This document shows, piece by piece, positions 55,212 to 64,000 of a stretch of 64,000 bases of DNA. The notes under the pieces are model-generated. The model saw only the letters and a list, made by a program, of their open reading frames with translations. It did not search any database and had not been told where the DNA came from. Both the position numbers and the translations under genes were made by a program. Origin of the DNA: Lunularia cruciata. Taxonomy: Eukaryota; Streptophyta; Marchantiopsida; Lunulariales; Lunulariaceae. Positions within the stretch are counted from its first letter, which is position 1; every line of letters starts with the position of its first letter. The DNA lies in the NCBI GenBank assembly GCA_948567375.1, contig OX419756.1, positions 62,758,333-62,822,332 on the forward strand. The letters run 5' to 3'.

Positions 55212-55460
55212 TGATGAAAATAATCTTTCAACTTATGGATAAACTATCTATGAGAGTTTGATTAATGTGCACTCTAGGATTTGATATTGCTATAAAAATC
55301 TTGGAGTAACCTAGACCTTTTGTGTTCCCTAGGATCAATTAGTCTCAAATGGTGTTAGTCATGTATATACTCTATTAGTTATAAAGTGAGAGAAAAGAAA
55401 AGAGAAAAAATATTGAGAGAAAAGAAAGATAATGAAGGGTTAAGATAGTGAGGGGTTAAG

Positions 55461-56736
55461 ATGGGGAAACTTCCAGTTTTCTTTGGCAAGGATGGAGAAG
55501 ATGTAGAGGCCTTTTTAAGAGATTTCAAGAGAGCTTGCATAAGAAATAATGAAAGAAGGAATAACAAGTGGGCCTCATTATTACCAGAATTCTTTGAGGA
55601 TGCAACACTTACATGGTATGAGTCAGAATACTAGAAGAGAGAGAGGAGAGATGGGGCAAAAGAGTCTTGAGAGAGTTTGACTAGAGCACTCATTAAGAAC
55701 TCTCTTCCAAATGAGATTTATGAGAGATCAATGAGTGAGGTTACCTTTCTCAAGCAATGAGATGGAAGGAAAGTGAGAGTCTTTGTGGAAAGAGTGGAAA
55801 AGTTAGAGTCCAGATTTTGCATAGTGTTGAGAAAGGATGAGGATGATGACAAGACTACTATGATTGGCATAGGAGCTAAGCTCACCAAAATTTTGTGGGA
55901 GGGTTGAGACCACAAATCAAAAGCAAGGTGAGATATGAGAAACTTTCTTCCAAGTTTGAAGCTATCAAGATTGTAATTTGTATAAAGGAGAGTTTGGAAG
56001 TGGATGAAAGTGATTTGGTGGTGAAGGAGGTTTTGCATTCTCCTCAAGGTTACAAGTATGGTGGAACACTTGATGTTTTGGTGTCAAGGGTTGCACCACA
56101 AGTAGAAGTTGCTCTAGTTCTTGCACCTCTACCAAAAGATCCACTTCAAACCATCACAAAAACAACTTGCAAATCTCAAGATCAATGTGGTGGAACTATG
56201 GGTGAAGAGAGAGGTGGATCAAAATTTTGGGAGAGGACCTAGGAGTTATAGAACTATCCATATAGAGGACGCCAACCAACCAAAAATTTCAATGATAAAA
56301 ATTGTTCTGGTTGTGGAGGAAGAGGCCATTTCCAAAGGAATTGCCCAAATTCCACTCACCATGGAGGAAGGGGTTATGAGCAAGCAAATAGAGGGAAAGT
56401 GGGAGATAGTGAAACCCAAGTGGCTCCTAATTCCAACAAAGGTAAGGAGATAGCATCTAAAGATGTGGTTGAGAGCAAGTATGAGAAGGGAAAATGCTCA
56501 AACTCCAAGAGTCTTAATTTGGAGCTTTTGGTACAAAGAAGAAGAGAGCTCATTTTGCAAAGGATGTGCACTCTTCTCAAGGATTTAATCCTAGCAAGGA
56601 TAATCCTATGCCTATTAGGAGCACTTGCAACTCAACACCATCAACAACAAAGACTCCAAGAAAGAAGTTGAAGATAGAGGACTTCTTGATCTCCAAGCAA
56701 TAATGGAACAACAATATGTTGGAGGATGTTGGTAGT
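55461..56736 (+). pseudogene. Family A gag, plus element, interrupted
   Basis: ATG near 55461 (MGKLPVFFGKDGEDVEAF). Stops near 55634, 55668 and 55758 and frameshifts near 55890 and 56240 break it. GGLRPQIKSK is readable at 55895-56242 and the nucleocapsid knuckle (CSGCGGRGHFQRNC) near 56300-56345. The MEDFL-type linker is cut at 56736 within GSHK-coding sequence by a family E element. Confidence 0.83.
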
Positions 56737-58653
56737 TGTGACAACCCAGCAAATACCACTTTTGCGGTAATCGGGTAAGTAAAGTTTGTTCCCGTAGAGA
56801 TACAATTCAGAATTGGTCAAATATGAAGTCAAACAGTAACTTGTAGGTCTTCTTGGTTTCTTCTTTAATCTCTCAGGTAGAAACTACACCCCAAAGAGAG
56901 TAACAAGCTCACAATCTTGACAACTTGTCACAAATACACACACCCATAATCACAACATAGCAAATTCTGTCCAAACAAATCTTTATTGTGATGATTCAGA
57001 TTCTCCCGAAGATGGCACTTCACTATGAAGAACAACTTCACCACAAAATTGTGTTCCACCCCTCCACTAAAGGCACAACTTCCTCGATTGAAATCGCTTC
57101 ACACCAACTTCGTGCTACACTCACAAATGTACAATACTACCAACACTACAATTTCTCTCAGATCTGTCAATGCATTGCTCCGATGCACTTCACTTAGGAT
57201 CAAACACACAGAATGAAGATCAAGGCTGTAGAATCCAACATCCACAGACACACTAATTTGCACTTCAAAATTCTCCACACACTCACAAACACAAACACAA
57301 AATTGACAATCAGAATTAAGCTTAAGCAACGAGCACTACAAACCAACACTTTGCTTTATCTATCTTCAAAACTTTGAATACTGAACAACATAATATTGCA
57401 AATGCCACCCCTTAAATACTAAAGCAAACGGCAGTTCTTCCTACTAATGCACCGCTTCCTAACATCTCTTCCTACTTGCAGATCCAAATAGATAATCCAC
57501 CTCTTCATATCTGCCTCTTCCTATCTCAAAACTATTACTACACCAATCCAATGTCTACCCCATCATTGGCTTTCAAATCCAATGATCTTCCTACTACTTC
57601 TCCTTCTTCGGGTATATCTGATTCTACCAATTCCTTCACTACTTCTACTACTTCTACAATAAGAACTACAATTAAGCTTAGGGTTACTCCATCTACTTCT
57701 TTATCTCTTGACCCACTCTTCTCTAATGTGTCAAATAACAAGTCAGATGACACTTGTATTCTTACTTCTGCAACATTGGGTCTAATTACAATCAGTTCCT
57801 TTGCTAATTCTACTATATCCTCATCACAAATTGTAATTGAAAGCATGGGTACACTATCTACACCTTCAATTTATAGCCCACTTTCCCATAATCTCTCATG
57901 TTACTGACTCAAAGACACTTAAAGTCTGATCTTGCACTTTGGGTTTATTTATTACTACTATTTCTCTTCTAATTTTATCATATCTTCAATCAAAACTAAA
58001 ATTGAAGTCATGGGTATCCTGATTATCTATTCTTCCTCTATCTTAACTCTCTCTAATTTCTTTGGCAAGATTCCAGAAGTCACCTCCACTACACTTGGAG
58101 GTCCGACTATCTCAGATCTAGTCATCTTTGTCTTGAGGCAAAGAAGCTTCTAATCCAAAGTTGTGTAAATCTGAAGTCCAAAGTCCAAAGTCTCAAGCCC
58201 AAAGCCCAAAGTCTCAAGCCCAAAATCCAAAGTCTCAAGTCCAAAGTCCAAAGTCTTAAGTCCAAAGTCCAAAAACCCGAAGACATTAACTTATTATGTA
58301 CATCTACTCCCAAAACTTCAAATACTTGTAACTTCTTCTACAAACTTCCAAACTCTGCAATTTTGGTAGCAACGGAAAGCCTTGAACACAATGCCTCTAA
58401 CAAAATATAGCGTGCTTGATTTCAACTTGTGGAAATTGAGATATACCCCCCGCAAGAATCTCTACCTATAACTTCCATTCCTCCTTTGGGTCTGGCCTCT
58501 TTCAATCCTGGCTGAGTCCGTCTTCATCTGACACAAAGTTGACTTCCTTGGGCTTGATCAAAATAAAAATTTCCTCTCATTTCTTTTCCATTTGGTTTCA
58601 GCAAGGCACTTCTTCTTCACAACTCATCCAAAATGAAAAATGTGGGTACCACA
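56737..58653 (-). mobile_element. Family E element, subtype B, complete (1917 bp)
   Basis: On the minus strand it begins TGTGGTACCCACATTTTTC and ends GGGTTGTCACA, with a perfect GTAGT duplication (56732-56736 and 58654-58658). The uninterrupted host sequence at 17645-17665 confirms the exact insertion point. Its 3' ~0.8 kb matches subtype A. Its 5' part matches only the 7121 copy, so it is a separate shorter subfamily. A diverged remnant of the coding tail (57846-57538 minus, ending LKANDGVDIGLV) is the only coding trace. Confidence 0.9.
58165..58275. repeat. Short tandem repeat inside family E subtype B
   Basis: Imperfect units such as AGTCCAAAGTC and TCAAGCCCAAAG are repeated about nine times. 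The 7121 copy has an expanded, diverged equivalent at about 7540-7640. Confidence 0.75.
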
Positions 58654-59434
58654 GTAGTCACAAGGCTAACATCACCGTTTGCCAATTGATTGCTTTGAAT
58701 CCTACTTTGAGAAAGGAGCTTAGAGGTGGTTTGAGTTCTACAAGGAGCAAGAGGAAGAAGAAGGCAAAAGCTCCCATATCAATAGGGGTGGTGGATCCCA
58801 AGCCAACACCATAGGAGGCTTGTGAATATGCTTCCAGGATTGATGTCAGAGTGAATGGTCACAATATTAAGGATGCATTGGTTGATGGAGGATCAGCAGT
58901 GAATGTCATGTCAAAAAGGTTGATGAAGAAATTGGGCATGAAACCCGCAAGACCTTCAGCCTTTGTGGTGAGCATGGCAAACAAACAACAAGTTTGACCA
59001 GTAAGGGTGATGGATAAGGTGGTAGTTTCAATTATGGGAGTTCAAAAGCTCATGTCTTTCCAAGTGTTGAAAGATTCAAGCTATGACTTTTTTCTTGGGA
59101 GGCCATGGTTGAGAGCAACACACACAAATGATTGATGTCACAAAGGGTACTTGAGGATTGGGCCATCAAACCATAGAGTTACAGTTCTTATGACTAACAC
59201 CACCAACACTTCATATTTAGATACACCATCTTCTGATTATTGGAAATCAGATTCAAAAGAAGAAACTTTGGGTGTGGACACAAGTATAGAGGAGGAGACT
59301 CCCATAGAGGAAGATGAATCTGAATTTGATTCATATGTGTATCCCTTGTGTGTTATGGATTTTTTCACCTAAGCCAAAGGTTTTGAAGGACCTAGATAAA
59401 TCACTACTGACACTTGAAGAGATAGAGAGTGAGA
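58654..59434 (+). pseudogene. Family A protease and acidic linker, plus element
   Basis: After the GTAGT repeat it continues SHKANITVCQLIALNPTL, SKRKKKAKAP, the protease site VDGGSAVNVM and MANKQQV, then TGA near 58998, then the second protease half (MDKVVVSIMGVQ) and the acidic linker (59151-59372). Coding ends abruptly at about 59434 in LTLEEIES. RT, RNase H and integrase are absent. Confidence 0.85.
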
Positions 59435-59484
59435 TCATCTACCTTCACTCCAAGTACAAAGCAAAAATTTTGTATGGGGGTAAA
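59435..59484 (+). other. Family A internal deletion junction and polypurine tract
   Basis: Sequence passes directly from the pre-RT linker to a short 3' tail and the tract TATGGGGGTAAA (59473-59484), so about 2.7 kb of pol is missing compared with the 21749-28669 copy. Confidence 0.75.
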
Positions 59485-60153
59485 TGTAACACCTATTTGT
59501 GCATGTGTGTGGTATTATGATATTTAGCTTAGTATAATAAGTACTTGAGAGATATTATTTATATATATATAAGGATGGTTCTACATTAGTCATGATTAGC
59601 TAAAGTTAATCATAGCTAAGATAGAGAGGACCTTACTTTAAAAGAAGTGAAAAAGATGATTTTAGATGGTTGGTATTATTCTTAGGTGTTTGGCTATGAG
59701 GAAAGAGTTGAGAACTCTTGGGCTTGCAAGCGTTTTTGATTTGGGTTCTTCTATAGTCCAAGGATAGCCCATGTGAAGGAATCCTTGACTTAATGGTTGG
59801 GTCAAGACAAGATCACATGCTTAGTAGAATATGCCCATAGGGATGGATATTCCTTTATACTTTTTTAACTTTACTTGACTTTTAGCCTAGTAACTTGAGT
59901 TAATTTGGTAAATAGTAACTTTAGTGCATAACTGTTTCACAAGTATATAAACATGGGGTGAGGAGGAACTCCTCATCCTTTCATTTGCATCTATCTCTAT
60001 CTCATTGAGTTCTCTAATGAGCAATGTATTGAGTCTTGGAGTGTTAGCCTTTGAAGAATATGATGGAGTTGGTTAATTGCCTTCTTAGTCTATTGTGTGC
60101 TACCATAATAGCCATCCAAGGTTCATCTTGAGTGAGAGACAAACCAACTCACA
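59485..60153 (+). mobile_element. Family A gypsy LTR, copy 7 (3' LTR)
   Basis: 669 bp, TGTAACACCT...AACTCACA, with the TATATAAAC motif near 59945. It is preceded by a purine tract. The right flank is GACCA. Confidence 0.9.
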
Positions 60154-61689
60154 GACCATATCATCCCTACTCTCACAAAGCATGGTTGCCAATCAGAACA
60201 ATGGGATTGGGTCAACTCCCAATGCATACATGTCACTAGTTGAAAATAAAGGAGAGCGCATAATCAGTTGAGCACTCCCTACATTGTGCTAGACTCAATT
60301 TGGGTACTAGTGGGTGGTTGATTAGTAGCTAGTCCATCATGCACCCCATCACCACCTACCACACCTTCACTAGGATGTCTAGGAGCCATGGATGATGTCT
60401 GTAGGGCCTCAGAGAGCGTGAAAGATTGAGGAAGTCTGACTTATCAGCCAACCTCTCCTCTCTGTGGGTCCAACTTCTCTAATGCTTCTCTAGGCTCTGG
60501 AGCATGTACGGCACTCCTAGTTGTTGTGGCAAAGGCATCTACCTATGTTTTTCCATACATGAAATCCAAGGTGTCTCTATCATTAACATATGAGGTGGAA
60601 ATCTCAACACCCAAATCTGATCTCCTCTTAGTTATGGCCATGCTAGCCAATCTTTACTCCAACTGCTCAATGCAAGTAGCCATGGCTGTATCAAAAGTAA
60701 GGGCATGTACTGCACCTCTACTAGGTGTGGATCCTCTACCATCACCTCTACCACCTTTTCCTCCATGACTTGGAGCTCCTCTACCACCTACCATAGTCGC
60801 CCTATCTCTCCACAACTCTAGGTGTAGGTCAAAGCACAAGTCACTAGTGTGACCAAATCTATTGCAATGCTCACACTATCTTTGTGTTGGCTATGATGCA
60901 CTATAGGTATTAGGTCCGCTGTCCTGAGTGCACTCTCTCCTATGGTGAGGTCCACCACCAGTCCAACAAGCAACACCACTACTCATTGGCTGTTGCTGAC
61001 CCAAAAATGAAGGTATGGGTCTAGCTACAATAGACCATCCACTTGCTCCATAGGACCTAGGATGTCTTTCAAAACCATGGTGCACTCTATTGCACTATGG
61101 AAGAAGTAACAATTGTGGAGGAGGTCTCCTTACCAAATCTAGATGTCACCACTCTCTCCTCCACCATGTTGAGCTCAATATGCTCAGCTAAACCAAAGAC
61201 CACTACCAAAGTAGGCAAAGTAGCCTATAACAACATAACATCAAGGACTCTATGTCACAACTCCTGGTACTACACCACCTCTTGTAGTAGTACCTCCACT
61301 CATAGTAGCACCATTTCCAAGAGATCCACAAGCGTTTCTAGAGCTAGAACTTGTGGGTAAAGCCAATCTACCTCTAGAAACTAAGCCTAAAACAATAGAG
61401 ACCAATACTATCTGCATAACTCCATCTCCTCCAAGTGAACTCTCCTAAACTCATATTAGGCATCCATCAATGGACCCTCTAGATGTTGAAACAAGCCCTT
61501 CTATGCATGAAGGGTGTGAACAAAATTGGGTTCCATATATGTTGTAGATCACACAAACTATCAAATTACTAGATGAAGTAATCCAACTCAATGGTACCCA
61601 CTATACAAGAGTAATTTTTGGGGCCTTTGGAGGCCCTATAGATCTTGTCCATATCCCACAACAATGGTGTGGACACATCAAGTACACTC
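60154..61689 (-). pseudogene. Degenerate retroelement gag with two zinc-knuckle motifs
   Basis: On the minus strand, about 61085-60700, there is GFERHPRSYGASGW, then a knuckle-like CWTGGGPHHRREC in which the second Cys is Gly, then CEHCNRFGHTSDLC, an intact C-x2-C-x4-H-x4-C motif near 60885-60845, followed by LHLELWRDRA. Several stops divide it. Upstream (61100-61689) only short decayed gag-like stretches are visible, and downstream (60154-60500) no reliable frame. It may be the gag of family C, whose pol here lacks one, but that is inference. Confidence 0.6.
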
Positions 61690-64000
61690 TGTGGTGCCCA
61701 CATTTTTTGTTTTTTTTCAAAATAAAGAAGAAGAAGTGTGTAGAGAAGGCGGATTGCGCTTGTATGGCCAAAGAAGGTGAAGAAAAGAGTCTTTGGGATG
61801 AAACCCAAGGTAACGTGACTTTGGATCATAAGGCAAAGTACTCAGAAATGCCCTATCAGCATATAACTTGAAGTAAATTATCATCGTATCGGGAGGGGAG
61901 CTGAACCCGAGGCGAAGACAGTCTAACAACCTTTTGGTCGGGGCGAGAAATTCAAGAAGGGACCATTCAAAAACCGGTAGCCCGGATGCGCAAAGGTTGA
62001 TTGACAGTGATAGGTGCATGCAGGAGGTGTGATTTCTTGGTAGAAACTCAAAGTGACAAAAGATGAAGAAGCGCAACTCTATAAAAATTGAACTTGCAAC
62101 AATGAAATGTCAAGTAATTTTGCTTTGCCGTTGAGAAGTCATCTTGCAGGTGATCATGGGAAGGGAAATAGAGTTGGAATCGTGTCAGTGCGCAAGGAAG
62201 AAGTTGCGAGAGTGAAATCAAGAGAGAGTGAGAAGGTAGAAGAGATGGGAGGAGGAAAGAAGAACTCCAAATTTGTAATGAGAAATCATGCAATTCAGAG
62301 GTTAGATGTAATAGCGAGTATCAAAGTCTTGAGCCGACTTTGGATCAATTTCTGGCATGGAACTAGAATGTAAGCTTTCCAGGATTCAAGACATAAATCA
62401 TCGAGAGCAAGAGTCTCGATGGACCCAAGGAAGAAGGGAAGAGAGGAAATCTGGCTTGCTGGATAGAGTCGGATTGGAGACTTGTACTCGGGAAGGAGGC
62501 AGGCTTGGAGCAGGGAGCCACGTTCTTGGGGAAGGGAGAGATAGCTCAAGAGACACATGAGGTGAGAGATGCCTTCTCATCAAAGAGGACAAAGAATGGG
62601 TATAAGGTTGAGAGCTACAAAGACCCTGTGAAGAGAGGGATCGTGAGTGCCCTGATGGCTATCCTGAAGTCAGAACCACATATGTGATGAAACACCAAGC
62701 GGTGTTCTTTCACAAGCTTTTCACAGGAGAACCAATCAATTGGGTGAGGTGTTTCCATGGGGGAACGAGGCAGATGGTGTGGAATTTGCAGGATAAGTCG
62801 CCTCTACACTACATCGTGCTATTTGCAGCACACTTCTACCTTGGGCTCAACCTGCTGAACTTGGCGGAGCGGACTCGGATGGTGTCGCATTTCCATCCGG
62901 ATCTACAAAAGGAAGTCGATGTGAAGGAGCATCAATACATCCTGCAGATCAGGAGCACTGATGACTACTATGCAAAGACGGGGAAGAATGTGGAAGTCAC
63001 AGTGAGTACCCCGACTACAAAGAAGAGGGGTCGGCAAGGTGAAGCCAAAGACATCAAGAAACCTCGGAAGACACGGAGAGGCAACCCGAGGCAAAGTATG
63101 GTGGTAATTGAGTCGGAGGACGAAGACTCATAAGAAGATGCCGAGCTCAAAACTGAAGACTTGGAACACAAGGAGGAGCCTGAGCTAATGCTGCAGAGTG
63201 GAGATACAAGCAGCGATAGTGATGAAGGGGGAGGAACAACATCGGTGCCAGCGGCTGAAGAATACAAAGAAGAAGAAGTGCAAGCCGAGATGGAAGTCGA
63301 AGACAACACATAGTTGGAAGATGAAGTAACTGTGCCCGAAGAAAAGAAGATCGCAGTATAGCAAGGAGTTTGCTCAAGACGTAAGGCGAAGTGTGAAGCG
63401 GGGCCGAATAAAGCAAAGGAAGAGGTAGGTGAAAGCTCGGGAAGTGAGGCTTCAATTCCGATACGAAGACTGCAGAGATGAAGGCGAGTATCGGATGAAT
63501 AGGAAGTACAAAGAGAAGTGGCCATACAAGAAGACATAACCCCGAGTGAAGGAATGGAGTACCTGCGGGAGAGTGTGTGTCCATTGTTGGTGAAATTGGA
63601 GCACAAAAAGAAGGAGATGCAGTCAACATGTCCAGAGGTAAAGACTGTATTGCAGGTGTTGGCCAGATTAGAAGACGAAAACTTGGAGTTGAAGAATAGT
63701 ATAACCCGAGGTGAGGAGGAAAGGGAAGTGCTGCGAGCGGAGGCAGTAGAGAGAAGTCAGGTAATTGAAGACCTGAAGAGAGAAGTCAGTTATCAAGAGG
63801 ATCTTGTGAGGAAGAGTGACATAGCAAGGGAGAGACAAGTAGTGGAGTATGAGATCTTGAAGCAACAGTTTGTTGATTCACGACTAGAAATTATCCATGC
63901 TATGATGAGGGTTGTAGAGAAGGAACAAGAGCTTGATAGAGTGATGGAGAGTGTAGAAGAGAAGAAGCAACTCTGAAAACGAGAGTTGGCAACACGATAT
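61690..64000 (+). mobile_element. Family E element, subtype A, right end outside window
   Basis: It starts TGTGGTGCCCACATTTTTTG; the left flank predicts a CACTC duplication. The leader, TATA box (about 62078) and start ATG (62107) match the other subtype A copies. The element is open at the window edge. Confidence 0.88.
62107..64000 (+). pseudogene. Family E coiled-coil protein, partial
   Basis: It reads MSSNFALPLRSHLAGDHGKG, then the conserved N-terminal domain in pieces (62505-62687, 62684-63133 with HQAVFFHKLF and HFYLGLNLLN), the acidic region with a TAA near 63131, and the coiled coil 63518-63976 ending at TGA in a position that is Trp in other copies. It is cut by the window end. Confidence 0.83.

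Noticed and set aside
58122..58313. Minus-strand repeat peptide (LWTLDLRLW)
   Set aside because: It is a by-product of the short tandem repeat in family E subtype B.
1..64000. Host protein-coding genes, tRNA or rRNA genes
   Set aside because: All open frames above about 150 codons could be assigned to mobile elements or their antisense shadows. No cloverleaf tRNA or rRNA segment was recognised.

Overview
This window looks like intergenic DNA from a land plant with a large, retrotransposon-rich genome. I see no host gene, rRNA, tRNA gene, operon or CRISPR array. Every recognisable coding segment belongs to a mobile element, and nearly all are broken by stops and frameshifts. The clade is not fixed by the sequence. 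Gymnosperm, fern or lycophyte is plausible from the element types, but that is inference.

Five element families (my labels) account for almost all of the 64 kb. Family A is a non-chromoviral Ty3/gypsy element with ~690-bp LTRs (TGTAACACCC...CTCACA), a primer site that fits plant tRNA-Glu, a small double zinc-finger ORF upstream of gag, an acidic linker between protease and RT, and an FIDD reverse transcriptase. It supplies LTRs at 279, 3979, 4318, 28670 and 59485 (+) and at 44101 and 53666 (-). Family B is one complete chromodomain gypsy element (10984-17587; ~740-bp LTRs, iMet primer site, target duplication GGGAT). Family C is a gypsy element (29361-41210, plus a fragment at 1-278) with two extra domains: a cytosine-5 DNA methyltransferase-like domain between protease and RT, and a C4HC3 PHD finger at the extreme C-terminus. 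Family D is a short gag/protease fragment before 44101. Family E is the most unusual: elements of ~3.7 kb (subtype A) or ~1.9 kb (subtype B) that start TGTGGTRCCCACA, end TTGTCACA, have 5-bp target duplications, show no LTRs, and carry one long coiled-coil ORF that I do not recognise.

Layout. 1-278: family C fragment. 279-5009: family A gag plus three LTR copies. 5010-10983: two successive family A 5' regions joined through a truncated family E copy (7121-8562). 10984-17587: family B nested in family A. 17588-29360: rest of a family A polyprotein, interrupted by two family E copies (18106-21748, 24472-28247). 29361-41210: family C, interrupted by a purine-rich tandem-repeat block (33050-35884) and by a family E copy (37378-41099) that splits the PHD finger. 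41386-42572: ~0.5-kb tandem repeats. 42722-44100: family D. 44101-54355: a minus-strand family A element containing an inverted integrase segment. 54356-60153: a plus-strand family A element with its pol mostly deleted and a 1.9-kb family E copy inside. 60154-61689: a degenerate gag. 61690-64000: a further family E copy running off the window.

The nesting orders events: families A and C are older hosts, and families B and E inserted into them. Family E has at least six copies here. Four have both ends in the window, and each of those four has a perfect 5-bp duplication. Many premature stops fit C-to-T changes at CGA, CAG or CAA codons or G-to-A at TGG, as expected for methylated, silenced repeats.
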